From Clostridia bacterium (lineage in GTDB: Bacteria; Bacillota; Clostridia; Oscillospirales; CAG-272): a stretch of DNA of 64,000 nucleotides. Positions within the stretch are counted from its first letter, which is position 1. The number at the start of each line of letters is the position of its first letter. The notes below the pieces were generated by a model, which saw only the letters and a list, made by a program, of their open reading frames with translations, ran no database searches and was not told the origin of the DNA. Location: assembly GCA_017537175.1 (NCBI GenBank), contig JAFYLH010000016.1:1-64000 (forward strand). Direction: 5' to 3'. The translations under genes were made by a program, and so were the position numbers. Below are positions 33,658-43,979 of the stretch, in pieces.

Positions 33658-34992
33658 TTATTTTTTAAGTTCAGCTCTTATAGCATCAAATTTTTCGCCC
33701 TTCTTACCAAGCAGAGCAAACATATTGTTCTTATATGCCTCAACGCCGGGCTGGTCAAAGGGATTAATGCCGAGTGTGTAACCGGATACAGCACATCCGA
33801 GTTCAAAGAAGTATACCATATATCCAAAATCAGCTTCTGTTCTGCCGTCAAGCTCGAGAACGATGTTGGGAACAAGACCTGTGGAATGAGCGATTATGGT
33901 AGCCTCTGTTGCAGTACGGTTTACCTCGTGCATCGACTTGCCTGCGATATAGTTAAGCTCGTCAAGATCCTCTGCATCTGTAGGTATTATAACCTCATTG
34001 CGGGATGTTGTGATGTCGATAACCGTTTCAAATATATTTCTCTCACCCTCCTGAACTATCTGTCCCAGAGAATGGAGATCTGTGGAGTATATAACAGAAT
34101 CGGGAAGTATACCCTTTCCGTCCTTACCCTCAGATTCACCGTAAAGCTGCTTCCACCATTCTGCCATAAGTGCATATGCACTTTCGTAGCAAGCCATAAT
34201 TTCGACCTTTTTGCCCTTGCGGTAAAGGATGTTTCTTATAGCTGCATACTGGAAGCAGGAGTTATTGTCATAGTCTGCAGAGTTGAGCTCGTCATAAGCT
34301 GCCTTTGCGCCCTCCATGATAGCATCAAGGTCACAGCCTGCAACAGCGATGGGAAGAAGACCAACTGCTGTAAGAACAGAATATCTGCCGCCGATATCAT
34401 CGGGAACTACAAATGTCTTATATCCCTTCTGATCAGCCAGCTGCTTAAGAGCACCTCTTGCCTTATCTGTAGTAACATATATTCTTGAACGGGCACCCTC
34501 TTCGCCGTACTTGTTTTCAAGATATTCTCTGAATATTCTGAAAGCGATTGCAGGCTCGGTGGTCTTACCCGACTTGGATATAACATTTACACATACATCC
34601 TTGCCCTCGCAGATATCAAAGAGCTCCTTCATCTGAGTTGATGAAATATTGTTACCCGAGAAGTATATCTGAGGTGTGTCCTTTGTAAGGGTATTGTAAA
34701 GAGGGCTCTTGATGAACTCTATTGCAGCTCTTGCTCCAAGGTAGGAACCGCCGATACCGATCACGATAAGCACATCACAGTCTTTTTTGATCTGCTCTGC
34801 AGCTTTTTTGATCTCATCATACTCCTCTGTTTTATATCTCAAAGGAAGGTCATACCAGCCTAAAAAGTCGCTTCCCGCGCCGGTTCCTTCCTTTGTTGTT
34901 TTGTAAGCTGTTTCAACTTCACCCTTTATAGCCTTGATCTCGGCCTCTGAAACAAATTCAGAAAGGTAGCTTTTGTTGATCCTTATTGCCAA
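33658..34992 (-). CDS. pgi: Glucose-6-phosphate isomerase
   Basis: Pgi interconverts glucose 6-phosphate and fructose 6-phosphate. [17 protein letters not shown] binds the sugar phosphate, and [16 protein letters not shown] has the signature serine/threonine residues. [17 protein letters not shown] is the conserved central signature, and the C-terminal [10 protein letters not shown] has the catalytic lysine. The 444-residue length fits the short Firmicute clade. It lies 40 bp downstream of dacF with its own ribosome-binding site. Confidence 0.97.
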   Translation of the reverse strand: MAIRINKSYLSEFVSEAEIKAIKGEVETAYKTTKEGTGAGSDFLGWYDLPLRYKTEEYDEIKKAAEQIKKDCDVLIVIGIGGSYLGARAAIEFIKSPLYNTLTKDTPQIYFSGNNISSTQMKELFDICEGKDVCVNVISKSGKTTEPAIAFRIFREYLENKYGEEGARSRIYVTTDKARGALKQLADQKGYKTFVVPDDIGGRYSVLTAVGLLPIAVAGCDLDAIMEGAKAAYDELNSADYDNNSCFQYAAIRNILYRKGKKVEIMACYESAYALMAEWWKQLYGESEGKDGKGILPDSVIYSTDLHSLGQIVQEGERNIFETVIDITTSRNEVIIPTDAEDLDELNYIAGKSMHEVNRTATEATIIAHSTGLVPNIVLELDGRTEADFGYMVYFFELGCAVSGYTLGINPFDQPGVEAYKNNMFALLGKKGEKFDAIRAELKK

Positions 34993-35033
34993 TTCGTTGT
35001 CCTCCGTGGTGTTTTAAATATATATATTGTCGG

Positions 35034-36173
35034 TTATATCATAATTAATGCTTTTATAAGTCTTGATACAATGCCGAAATATGTCTCTTTTGCTATATCA
35101 CAGGATGCTGTGATATTATCCTTATATATGCTTTCGCCTTCTAAGGTGTATTCGATATACCCGACAGTATCGCCTTTAAAGATAGGTGCGCGTATATCAT
35201 CGTTGAGGGTTACCCTTCGTTCAACAAGCTCAAGCTTACTCTTGGGCAACACCTCTGTATAAGAAGGAAGATCAAAGGACGTATAATCCTGTGTTCCACC
35301 CTTTACATATTGATTTATAAGTATGTCAGAGTCAAAATTCACAATACCGTATGCCGCAAAGCCGTAGTCAAGAAGCTTCTTTGCAGCCTCATTTCGTATA
35401 TCGCGGTTAGGTGCCTTCATAATTACAGCAATAAGCTGCATATCGTCCCGCTTGGCGGATGCTGATATACAAAAGCCTGCAGCTGATGTTGAGCCTGTTT
35501 TGAGACCGTTTGCTCCCTTATAAAACCTTACAAGCCGGTTGGTGTTGGTCAACCCAAAGGCTCCGTCACGAACGCTGTCCATCCACACGGATGTATAGTC
35601 AAGAATCTCCGGAAATCGATTTATAAGCTCTCTGCTCATAATTGCAATATCACGGGCACTTGTGTAGTGCTCGGTGACCGTATCGTCAAGTCCGTTGGTA
35701 TTTTCAAAGTTGGTGTTAGTCATTCCCAGCTCTTTTGCTTTGTCGTTCATCATGGCAACAAAGCCTTCTTCGCTTCCCGCAATATGCTCTGCCATTGCCA
35801 CACAAGCATCATTTGCACTTGCCATTGTAATTGACTTGAGCATATCGGTAACAGAAAACTGCTCACCCTCTTTAAGATATACCTGAGAGCCACCCATTGA
35901 TGCCGCATGAGCACTGGCGGTGACCATATCATCATAAGCAAGGTTACCCGCTTCTATTGCTTCCATTATAAGAAGAATTGTCATAATTTTTGTTACCGAT
36001 GCGGGGATGTGCTTTTCGTCAGGGGAACGCTCCCACAACACCTTGCCGGTCGTTGACTCGATCAGTATTGCAGATGGGATACTGCTGTCGATCTCTACCT
36101 CTGCCGAAATATTGATACCCAGACAGATTATCGTAAGAGAGGCGACTAAAATGACACAAACAAATCTTTTCAT
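35034..36173 (-). CDS. D-alanyl-D-alanine carboxypeptidase (DacF/PBP5 family)
   Basis: This low-molecular-weight PBP removes the terminal D-Ala from peptidoglycan stem peptides. A signal peptide covers residues 1-24. The active-site motifs are SVTK (59-62), SAN (119-121) and KTG (225-227). A C-terminal beta domain and a final amphipathic helix (FGIVSRLIKALIMI) anchor it to the membrane, as in DacA/DacF. ATG 36173 has GGAG eight bases upstream. Sporulation-type DacF is likely from context in a spore former but cannot be separated from DacA by motifs alone. Confidence 0.93.
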   Translation of the reverse strand: MKRFVCVILVASLTIICLGINISAEVEIDSSIPSAILIESTTGKVLWERSPDEKHIPASVTKIMTILLIMEAIEAGNLAYDDMVTASAHAASMGGSQVYLKEGEQFSVTDMLKSITMASANDACVAMAEHIAGSEEGFVAMMNDKAKELGMTNTNFENTNGLDDTVTEHYTSARDIAIMSRELINRFPEILDYTSVWMDSVRDGAFGLTNTNRLVRFYKGANGLKTGSTSAAGFCISASAKRDDMQLIAVIMKAPNRDIRNEAAKKLLDYGFAAYGIVNFDSDILINQYVKGGTQDYTSFDLPSYTEVLPKSKLELVERRVTLNDDIRAPIFKGDTVGYIEYTLEGESIYKDNITASCDIAKETYFGIVSRLIKALIMI

Positions 36174-36278
36174 CACATTAACTCCTTAGCTTTTAGTACA
36201 AGTTATGCAAAGAAGTGTACAAGTATGATGAAAATCAAACAGTAGAAAAGATAGTACTTCCCTATATACTGTTATTAT

Positions 36279-36307
36279 ATTTTACAATATTATGAACAGT
36301 TTGTCAA
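36279..36307 (-). promoter_or_regulatory. Sigma-A-type promoter of dacF
   Basis: TTGACA-matching sequence (TGTCAA on plus, 36302-36307) and TAAAAT (36279-36284) with a 17-base spacer on the minus strand. The leader to the dacF start is about 100 bases and shows no clear structure. Confidence 0.8.
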
Positions 36308-36312
36308 CTGAT

Positions 36313-36346
36313 ATAATAAAAAAACACGGCAAATATGCCGTGTTTT
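36313..36346 (-). terminator. Rho-independent terminator after the DUF4430 lipoprotein gene
   Basis: AAAACACGGCA (36321-36331) and TGCCGTGTTTT (36336-36346) form a stem with an AATA loop, with a T-run on the minus strand at 36317-36324. It lies 11 bases after the lipoprotein gene and just before the dacF promoter. Confidence 0.9.
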
Positions 36347-36357
36347 CTCATTAAATT

Positions 36358-36786
36358 TTATGCAGCAGCTTCCTCAAGAGCAGCAAACTCGTCGATTGTC
36401 ATATAACCCCAGGTAATAACATCGCCGTCGCTGATCTTTGCATTGACTGCACGACCGTTTGCGCCGTACATATCGTCACCGATCTTGAAATCCCAGAAGG
36501 AATCGCCTTCGGTGTAATCGTTAACGGAAGCAATTGTTGTAGGGCTGTTGATGTTATCAAAGGTGATGTCAATGTCTGTGCTTTCTGCATAGATCTTTTC
36601 AACTGCATTGAGAACTGTGGGTTCATCGGCATTAACGGTAACTTCCTTTGTGTAGAACTCCTTACCTTCTGCCACAAACTTAACAGTTACTGTAACAGCG
36701 TTTTCGGAAGTTGCTCCACCGCCGCAAGCAGCGAGAACACAGGTTGCAAGAACAAGCGAAAGTACGAGTGCAATAATTTTTTTCAT
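36358..36786 (-). CDS. DUF4430 lipoprotein
   Basis: A 142-residue exported protein with a lipoprotein signal peptide, lipobox VLAAC, and lipid-modified C21. The mature part (about 30-142) looks like the DUF4430 or transcobalamin-C-terminal-like beta domain: VNADEPTVLNAVEKIY and SPTTIASVNDY, then DSFWDFKIGDDMYGANGRAVNAKI. The family is linked to cobalamin or sugar binding, but the ligand is unknown. It is processed by Lgt, a copy of which is at 60119-60994. It lies 39 bp downstream of the PBP1 gene. Confidence 0.82.
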   Translation of the reverse strand: MKKIIALVLSLVLATCVLAACGGGATSENAVTVTVKFVAEGKEFYTKEVTVNADEPTVLNAVEKIYAESTDIDITFDNINSPTTIASVNDYTEGDSFWDFKIGDDMYGANGRAVNAKISDGDVITWGYMTIDEFAALEEAAA

Positions 36787-36825
36787 TTTTTATTCCTCCT
36801 ATATATATTGCTTTACGCAATTAAA

Positions 36826-39237
36826 TTACTCTTGGTTTGGATCGTTGGAATCCGGTATAACCGTATCGGTTGTTGTTTGTGTATCTGTTGTATCAGTATC
36901 GGTACTGTCAATAACATCTGTAGTTTCGGTGGTGTCAAGTGTATCGGTTCCGATGGTAGTATCACCTGTCACATCTGTATTGGCAGTGTCGGTTGAGGTA
37001 GTTGTTGTATCTGTGCTTGTATCCTTAGAGGTAGCAGAAGAACTGTCATCACCTTTATGAACATCACAATACTTTGTGGGTAAATTACCCTGCACAAAAT
37101 AACCGGTCTGAACTCCCTCATCACAGCTCTTTGTAGCAAGCTTACCCGACTTAGAGCATACAGAAGCCTTTACAACACCGTCAGCTAATGTGAACTTTTC
37201 GATCTTTTCTCCGGAGTCGAATATAGGCTGATGAAGCTTTGCCATAATATCATCCCATATTGCAAGAGAGGGTGCTCTTGTTTCGGAGAAACCATTAAGG
37301 CTCATAGGCATTGCATATCCAAACCATACACCGCCTATATAATAGGGTGTGTAGCCCATAAACCATCGGTCACAGTCATCAGATGTAGTACCTGTCTTAC
37401 CTGCTACATTGACTTTTGCGTCAATATTCATTCTTGAACCTGTACCGTAGCTGATAACACCCTGAAGGATCTTGGTCATAATGCTTGCGTTCTGCTCGCT
37501 CATTACTATACTTGCCTGACCCGAATTATCAACAATAACATTTCCGTTACTGTCAAGGATCTTAATAACTGTACGGTTACCTGTGTAGATGCCCTTGTTG
37601 GCAAATATCTGATATGCGCTTGTAAGCTCTCTTACGGTAACACCGTAGTTCATACCGCCAAGTGCAAGAGCAGAAAGGTTTATATCTGTAAGAACAACGC
37701 CTGTATTGGTGGTATATTCACCAATTACACTTGTCATTCCCAGCTTGTTATGAACAAAATCATAGGAGTTTTCAAGACCCAGTTTTTGCAGTGTTCTTAC
37801 CGATACTGTATTGACCGATCTTGCAACTGCGTCGTATATGGGCGTAGGTCCTCTGTATCCTGCGGGGTAGTTGGCAGGCCAATTACCCTTTACGGGAGCG
37901 TCGTTTATTAATGTTGAATAGTTAATAACACCATACTCAAGAGCAGGACCGTAAACCGCTACCGGCTTGATCGACGAACCGGGAGAACGGGTGGTCTGGG
38001 TCGCGTAGTTAAGAATTCGGCTGGAGGTCTTTTCGCCTCTGCCGCCCACAAGACCGAGAATGTCACCTGTCTTTGGATCTATGACAACCATAGATGCCTC
38101 AGGCTGAACACCCTTATTGATAGTCGGGAAATTTGAAGGATCAACAAAATAATCCTCAAGGGTTTTCTGCACAAAGGGATCCATTACGGTATAAATACGC
38201 AAACCGCCTGTGTAGATCATCTGGCTTGCAAGAGTCTCGCTGACGCCTGTATGCTCCACAAGAAGATCTATTGTATCCTCAATAACAGCATCAGTATACC
38301 AAGAGGTCGTTGCACTTGTTGCAGAATTTCTTACATTTTCGCTGATTACAAGAGGAGTGTCGAGAGCGGTCTGGTACTCCTCGTCGGTAATCTTATCAAG
38401 CTCATGCATCTTCCAGAGGACAGTTTCTCTTCTATCGAGGTTGTTTTCCGGATTAACATAAGGATCATATTTGTAAGGATATTTAGGAATAGCGGCAAGT
38501 GCGGCACACTCTGTCAAATTAAGCTCGGAAACATCCTTGTCAAAATAAGCATTTGCAGCCGCCTGTATACCGTAACAATGCTCGGAAAGATAAATAGTAT
38601 TGAGATACATCTCAAGTATCTCGGTCTTGTCCAGATTCTTTTCGAGCTCAAGCGCAGACATAATTTCGGAAACCTTACGCTGGATGGTAACCTCGTCATT
38701 ACCTGTGACATTCTTGATAAGCTGCTGGGTTATTGTAGAACCGCCATAGCTGGATTTACCGATGGCAAAATTAAGTGTCGCACCAAAGGTTCTCTTCCAG
38801 TCTACACCGCTATGTGTCCAAAAACGCTCGTCCTCTATAGATACAAACGCCTCGACAAGATATGTGGGGATGTTATCATATGTGACCCAGGTTCTGTTTT
38901 CGCTGGAAAACAGCTGCTGATTTTCGATCTCAACAGGGGTTCCGATACGATTGGTTCGGTCTGAATAATCCATATAATAAATACGGGTTGTCATATCCTG
39001 GCTGGTCGTAAGCTTTTGTATCTCGGCAACATCGGCAACGCCGTCTACATAGTTGGTAATATATATACCGAACGCAACACCTACGATTATTACAGTTATC
39101 AGAGCAATAAGCAGGATAGTCATAATAGTGTTCAACAAATATGTCAACACCTTACCACCGACACGAAGAACGATCCCACCGGAATGTGCGACCTCTTTGC
39201 CCCAATTGATTTTCACATTTTGATTACTATAAGCCAT
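36826..39237 (-). CDS. Class A penicillin-binding protein (PBP1A-type)
   Basis: A bifunctional peptidoglycan synthase. A transmembrane helix lies at about 33-60. The GT51 transglycosylase domain has EDERFW (catalytic glutamate 135 or 137) and GGSTITQQLIKN. The transpeptidase has SSIK (421-424), SVN (474-476) and KTG (614-616). Residues 729-803 form a low-complexity tail of T, S and D that probably lies in the wall or outside it. A TATAAT about 20 bases before the ribosome-binding site has no clear -35. It is separated from dnaE by 91 bp. Confidence 0.95.
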   Translation of the reverse strand: MAYSNQNVKINWGKEVAHSGGIVLRVGGKVLTYLLNTIMTILLIALITVIIVGVAFGIYITNYVDGVADVAEIQKLTTSQDMTTRIYYMDYSDRTNRIGTPVEIENQQLFSSENRTWVTYDNIPTYLVEAFVSIEDERFWTHSGVDWKRTFGATLNFAIGKSSYGGSTITQQLIKNVTGNDEVTIQRKVSEIMSALELEKNLDKTEILEMYLNTIYLSEHCYGIQAAANAYFDKDVSELNLTECAALAAIPKYPYKYDPYVNPENNLDRRETVLWKMHELDKITDEEYQTALDTPLVISENVRNSATSATTSWYTDAVIEDTIDLLVEHTGVSETLASQMIYTGGLRIYTVMDPFVQKTLEDYFVDPSNFPTINKGVQPEASMVVIDPKTGDILGLVGGRGEKTSSRILNYATQTTRSPGSSIKPVAVYGPALEYGVINYSTLINDAPVKGNWPANYPAGYRGPTPIYDAVARSVNTVSVRTLQKLGLENSYDFVHNKLGMTSVIGEYTTNTGVVLTDINLSALALGGMNYGVTVRELTSAYQIFANKGIYTGNRTVIKILDSNGNVIVDNSGQASIVMSEQNASIMTKILQGVISYGTGSRMNIDAKVNVAGKTGTTSDDCDRWFMGYTPYYIGGVWFGYAMPMSLNGFSETRAPSLAIWDDIMAKLHQPIFDSGEKIEKFTLADGVVKASVCSKSGKLATKSCDEGVQTGYFVQGNLPTKYCDVHKGDDSSSATSKDTSTDTTTTSTDTANTDVTGDTTIGTDTLDTTETTDVIDSTDTDTTDTQTTTDTVIPDSNDPNQE

Positions 39238-39328
39238 AAATTCGGATCACCTCTTTCTTTGATGGCATTATACTTAGTGTAATAATAACTCAATATTATG
39301 AACAGGATATGAATTATCGATAAATTCA

Positions 39329-42300
39329 CTACCTTAATACTATATTTTCACTACCCAATATTTCTATAAGCTCATTAATTACAAAATTTGTAGGAGATAT
39401 ACCCCTGTCGGATATGTTAAGGTATTTGTTCTTTGATTTATCGTAGTACACTACCTTACAGCTGCCCGAGAATATATCAACCAACGCCAAAGACCGCTTG
39501 AACTGAGTGCAGTCGAAAGAATCTACTCTCAAATATAAGGTCTTTTGATCGGTTGCTTTGACAGTATTCTTTGCTTTGGTAATTATACTCTCTGCGCTTT
39601 CTGCTATAACCTTAGGGTATTCATCCTCTTTTTGGGTTACCCTGCCCTTTATTATTAACGGCGAGTCGGTAACAAAGAGCTCTCTTTTACCAAGAAAGAG
39701 AACGGTAAATACAATGACCTCTATCTCAGCTGTGTCATCCTCGATAGTTACAAAAGCCATTTCCTTTCCGCTGCGGGTAGTCTTTCGCGTCACACCGTTG
39801 ACTATACCGCATAAGGTTACAGATTCGTCATCCTTGCTCTCTGTTATAACATTCATTATTGGGGTAGTGTTTATACTCGAAATTATATCCTTGTATTCGT
39901 CAATCAAATGTCCCGAAAAGCATAGCCCGGAAACCTCGCGCTCAAGAGCCAGCTTTTCCTTAAGGGTAAAGTCGGGTAAAGAGGGATACTCGACATTGTC
40001 ACTTCTTTGCATACTACCGAACAGATCGACCTGTCCGGTCATTGTACTGCGATACCTTTCGGTGCACAGATCGATGATCTTTTCATAAACAGCAAGAAGA
40101 GAGCTTCGGTTAACACCCAAAGAATCAAAGGCTCCGCTTTTTATAAGTGACTCTACCTGTCGTTTATTCATATCCTTGCCCACCATTCTTTCAACAAAAT
40201 CAGCAAAGGATAAGAACTGACCCGATCTCCTTTCTTCGATCAGATCGTTTACAAAGGTTATACCAACATTGCGTAAGGCAAGCATTCCGTATCTTATATT
40301 ACCGTCATCAGTTACGGTAAAATTGAGTCCGCTTGTATTGATATCGGGAGACAGGAGCTTGATGCCGAGCTTTTTAGCATCGTTGACATACAGAGCAGTC
40401 TTGGTTACATCACCTAAAACAGAGGTCAGAAGAGATGCCATATAATAGGATGTATAGTTAGCCTTGAGATATGCGGTTCTGTAGGATACAAAGGCATATC
40501 CTGCGGCATGGGCTTTTTTAAATCCGTAGTCGGAAAATCCTGTCATATCCTCAAAAAGAGCTTCGGCATCATTGCGGTCTGCACCAAGAGCGACCGCACC
40601 GCTTATAAAGTTATCCCGTTCTGCGGCAATAACATCAGCCTTTTTCTTGGATATTGCTCTGCGGACAATATCGGCCTTTCCGTAGCTATAGCCTGCTATG
40701 GCTCTGAATATCTCCATAACCTGCTCCTGATAAACGATACAGCCGTATGTCTCGTCAAGTATGGGAGCAAGTGCGGGTAGTGTGTATTTGATTTTAGAGG
40801 GATCGGCTGAGTTTTGGATATATTTATCAATGAACTTTGCAGGTCCCGGTCTGTAGAGTGCAATCGCACTCATAATATGGCGTATGGTAGACGGTCTGTA
40901 TCGGGAAAGCATCTGCTTCATACCCGAGGATTCAAGCTGAAATACGCCGTCGGTCTTCCCTGCCGATAAAAGCTCGTAGGTATTCTTATCATCAAGAGGT
41001 ATCTTTGTCAGATCAAAGGACTTGTCCTTTGCCTGTATCATCTTGACGGTATCATCGATAACGGTAAGATACCTGATACCAAGGAAATCAAATTTAAGAA
41101 GACCAAGGGATGCTATATCGTTCATATTGTACTGAGTCAGCACATCATCGCCGCTGGTAGCCAAAGGGACATATTCGTAAATAGGCTTATCACATATAAC
41201 CACACCTGCAGCATGTGTTGAGATGTTTTTTGGCATACCCTCGACCTGCCGTGAATAATTCAACAGCTTGCGCACGGTCTCGTTGCTGTCGGTCATTTTT
41301 TTAATTTCGGGCATACGCAGAACATCGTCTATGGTGATCTTCTTTTCCCTCGGGATCATTTTTACGATCTGGTCCACATCCGAATAAGGCATACCCAATG
41401 CCTTTCCCACACTGCGTATGGCAGCCCTTGGTGCAAGGGTTCCAAAGGTGATTATCTGACAAACGCGGTCACTTCCGTATTTATTTTTAACATAATTTAT
41501 AACATCGGGTCTCTTTGTGTCAGAAAAGTCGATGTCAAAATCAGGCATACTGACTCTCTCGGGATTAAGAAATGCATCGAACAAAAGTCCGTATTCGAGA
41601 GAATCGACCTCGGTTATATTTATAAGATACGCAACAAGACTTCCCGCACCCGAGCCTCGTCCGGGAGAGGTGGGGATATCGTTGTTACGGGCATAATTGA
41701 CAAAATCGGCAACTATAAGAAAATACTCGGCATAGCCCATTGAGCAGATTATATTAAGCTCGTAATTTATGCGTGCCTCGTATTCTTCCTTTGATATACG
41801 GTCAAAACGGATATCCCCTCTTGCAGCCTTATCATTAAATCCGTCAAGTGTAAGCTTTTTAAGATATTGCTCGGCGCTAAGGCTTGAGTCAAAGGATATC
41901 TTAGGATAAATATATTTAGAAAAATCAAATTCAAAATTACATTTATCAGCGATCTTTACGGTATTTTCTATGGCTTCGGGATACAAGGAGAAGAGGGCTC
42001 TCATTTTTGCTTCATCTTTGAAGTAATACTCGTCCGATTCAAATCCCAGGGGATTGCTTTCGGACACAACATTATTTGTCTGCATGCAGACAAGCACATT
42101 CTGAAGCTCAGAGTCCTTCTTTTTTATATAATGTACATCGTTGGTTGCAACAAGAGGAATCGAATATATTCTGGAAATATCAACAATTGCAGGGATAACC
42201 TGCTTTTCTTCTGCTATTCCGTGATCCTGTATTTCAAGATAAAAATCCTCACCGAAAAGAGCTTTCAATTCTGATGCGTGCTTTTGTGCTTCGATGATAT

Positions 42301-42751
42301 TGTTTTTAAGGATAAGCTGGGGTATTTTTCCCCCAAGACAGCCGGAAAGACATATGAGTCCCTCAGAGTGACGGGACAAAAGCTCCATATCTATACGGGG
42401 CTTTTGATAAAAGCCGTCGGTATAGCTTTTAGAGACCATATAAATAAGATTCTTGTAGCCGACTGCATTTTTACAAAGAAGCACAAGGTGATAGTAGGGA
42501 TTGCCGTCGGTTGCCGAGCGCTCTGTCATATCCCCGGGGGCAAGATACACCTCACAGCCTATTATAGGCTTGACCCCTACATCCTTACAGGCTTTGTAAA
42601 ACTCAACAGCACCGTACATTGCACCGTGGTCGGTGAGCGCAACAGCATCCATACCCATAGCAAGAGCATAAGCAGGAATAGCCTTGATACGGCATGCGCC
42701 GTCAAGTAGACTGTATTCGCTGTGCAGATGCAAATGTACAAAGCCTGACAT
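39329..42751 (-). CDS. dnaE: DNA polymerase III alpha subunit, DnaE type
   Basis: In Firmicutes DnaE extends lagging-strand RNA primers before handing over to PolC. The PHP domain is at the N-terminus (FVHLHLHSEYSLLDG, residues 4-18; ALTDHGAMYG). The polymerase catalytic aspartates are in PDFDIDFSDT. HTH and OB-fold regions follow; the OB region is VTLCGIVNGVTRKTTRSGK near 960. No exonuclease domain is present, as expected for DnaE. The 1140-residue length is normal. It is the last gene of the long operon that begins with nusB. Confidence 0.97.
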   Translation of the reverse strand: MSGFVHLHLHSEYSLLDGACRIKAIPAYALAMGMDAVALTDHGAMYGAVEFYKACKDVGVKPIIGCEVYLAPGDMTERSATDGNPYYHLVLLCKNAVGYKNLIYMVSKSYTDGFYQKPRIDMELLSRHSEGLICLSGCLGGKIPQLILKNNIIEAQKHASELKALFGEDFYLEIQDHGIAEEKQVIPAIVDISRIYSIPLVATNDVHYIKKKDSELQNVLVCMQTNNVVSESNPLGFESDEYYFKDEAKMRALFSLYPEAIENTVKIADKCNFEFDFSKYIYPKISFDSSLSAEQYLKKLTLDGFNDKAARGDIRFDRISKEEYEARINYELNIICSMGYAEYFLIVADFVNYARNNDIPTSPGRGSGAGSLVAYLINITEVDSLEYGLLFDAFLNPERVSMPDFDIDFSDTKRPDVINYVKNKYGSDRVCQIITFGTLAPRAAIRSVGKALGMPYSDVDQIVKMIPREKKITIDDVLRMPEIKKMTDSNETVRKLLNYSRQVEGMPKNISTHAAGVVICDKPIYEYVPLATSGDDVLTQYNMNDIASLGLLKFDFLGIRYLTVIDDTVKMIQAKDKSFDLTKIPLDDKNTYELLSAGKTDGVFQLESSGMKQMLSRYRPSTIRHIMSAIALYRPGPAKFIDKYIQNSADPSKIKYTLPALAPILDETYGCIVYQEQVMEIFRAIAGYSYGKADIVRRAISKKKADVIAAERDNFISGAVALGADRNDAEALFEDMTGFSDYGFKKAHAAGYAFVSYRTAYLKANYTSYYMASLLTSVLGDVTKTALYVNDAKKLGIKLLSPDINTSGLNFTVTDDGNIRYGMLALRNVGITFVNDLIEERRSGQFLSFADFVERMVGKDMNKRQVESLIKSGAFDSLGVNRSSLLAVYEKIIDLCTERYRSTMTGQVDLFGSMQRSDNVEYPSLPDFTLKEKLALEREVSGLCFSGHLIDEYKDIISSINTTPIMNVITESKDDESVTLCGIVNGVTRKTTRSGKEMAFVTIEDDTAEIEVIVFTVLFLGKRELFVTDSPLIIKGRVTQKEDEYPKVIAESAESIITKAKNTVKATDQKTLYLRVDSFDCTQFKRSLALVDIFSGSCKVVYYDKSKNKYLNISDRGISPTNFVINELIEILGSENIVLR

Positions 42752-42753
42752 AT

Positions 42754-43605
42754 TTACTCTCCGTTTTCTGAAAATTCTACGATTTTTTTAAGCCTGTGGT
42801 TTAACCCCGATTTGGTTATTTTAGGTTCGTGCATATCCGCAAGATCGGATAATGACATATCCGGGAACGCAAGTCTTAGTCCCGCTGTTTCCTGAAGGGG
42901 TTTGGGTAACAGCTGTATCCTGTTGTCATCCTGCAGCTTCAAAATTGCATCAATATGAGTTTTTGTAGCCGCAATTGATTTTTTTATATTGGCGGTATCG
43001 CAGTTATTGGCGCGGTTGACATCGTTGCGGATCTCCCTTTTGATCTTTTCGTTCATCAGGGTAAAGGCAGCATTCATAGCACCTATATAGTTTAAAAAAT
43101 CCTCTATGCTTTCGCTTTCCTTTATGTAGATAACATTATCCTTGCCGCGGACCGTTGTTTTGAAGTTGAGATTCATACCGCAAAGGCGATCCTCAAGCTC
43201 CTTGCCGTCTCTTTTAAAGCGCAGCTCCAGCCTGTAGGAAGCATCGGGAGAATTGACACTTCCGCAGGCGATAAATATACCCCGTATATAATGAGCCTGA
43301 CACTTATTGCATTGCTTGAATTTATAACGGTCCCGCGCTAAAGCACCAAGAGTATCGAAATCGCTGATTGTCAGCAAAAAACCGCCCGAATGATAATCGA
43401 TATCGCAAACGCCCCCGTAGCACTCAAGCAGTAAGCGCTCCATAAGTGTTACCACCTCCTCACATTCGGAGAAGAAGGTGATATCGCTGATGCCGAATTT
43501 TGCTCCGTAGAACATCATTCCGTACATCAGGGACTTTTTACAGCAAAGTGATTTTGTGTGGAGCTCGGTAAGCGAGATCTTGGTTTGTAAAGAAAATGAA
43601 ATCAT
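42754..43605 (-). CDS. whiA: Sporulation/division transcription regulator WhiA
   Basis: WhiA has an N-terminal LAGLIDADG-homing-endonuclease-like fold that is no longer catalytic and a C-terminal helix-turn-helix. The N-terminal KKSLMYGMMFYGAKFG and the C-terminal DMSLSDLADMHEPKITKSGLNHRLKKI fit the family closely. In Firmicutes WhiA affects division and chromosome segregation. It overlaps the rapZ-like gene by one base, in the typical rapZ-(yvcK)-whiA order, although yvcK is absent. Confidence 0.94.
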   Translation of the reverse strand: MISFSLQTKISLTELHTKSLCCKKSLMYGMMFYGAKFGISDITFFSECEEVVTLMERLLLECYGGVCDIDYHSGGFLLTISDFDTLGALARDRYKFKQCNKCQAHYIRGIFIACGSVNSPDASYRLELRFKRDGKELEDRLCGMNLNFKTTVRGKDNVIYIKESESIEDFLNYIGAMNAAFTLMNEKIKREIRNDVNRANNCDTANIKKSIAATKTHIDAILKLQDDNRIQLLPKPLQETAGLRLAFPDMSLSDLADMHEPKITKSGLNHRLKKIVEFSENGE

Positions 43606-43979
43606 TATTGCTTCTCACAATCACGGTTATATAAGGTCACATCATAGCCCAGCTCACGGAAATACTCCGCCGCTCTTCTTGCAAAGGATACCGAACGGTG
43701 CTTTCCTCCCGTGCAGGCATAAGCTAAGGTAAAGCTTTCTTTTTCAAGTGTATCGGCAAGCTCTATGAGCTGTCTTGCGGTAGTAACAGAGGGCATAAAG
43801 AATTCTTCGGCAGCCTCATCCGAGAAGACATATTCATATACTTCGTCGCAGAGTCCGTTTTTATCCCTTAATTCATCAACATAATAAGGATTTTTAAAGC
43901 CTCTGACATCATAAAGAATATTTACATCATCATATCCTCCGTGCTTGAAGCCAAAGGACATAACGGTAAGCTTAATCAA
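43605..43979 (-). CDS. RapZ C-terminal domain protein (no kinase domain)
   Basis: The 124 residues match only the C-terminal half of RapZ (YvcJ). FGFKHG is at 9-14, VRGFKNPYYVDELRDKNG at 25-42 and CTGGKHRSV at 89-97. The N-terminal P-loop ATPase domain of about 150 residues is missing. There is no room for it: murB overlaps the start by eight bases. In E. coli the C-terminal domain binds small RNAs and guides RNase E; in Firmicutes its partner is less clear. This is a clean short gene, not a decayed one. Confidence 0.9.
   Translation of the reverse strand: MIKLTVMSFGFKHGGYDDVNILYDVRGFKNPYYVDELRDKNGLCDEVYEYVFSDEAAEEFFMPSVTTARQLIELADTLEKESFTLAYACTGGKHRSVSFARRAAEYFRELGYDVTLYNRDCEKQ

Noticed and set aside
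36177..36278. Riboswitch or attenuator in the dacF leader
   Set aside because: About 100 bases without a stable hairpin or known motif.
39296..39328. Terminator after dnaE
   Set aside because: The partial palindrome GAATTATCGATAAATTC has a short AT stem and no T-run, so dnaE may read into the PBP region or end without an intrinsic signal.
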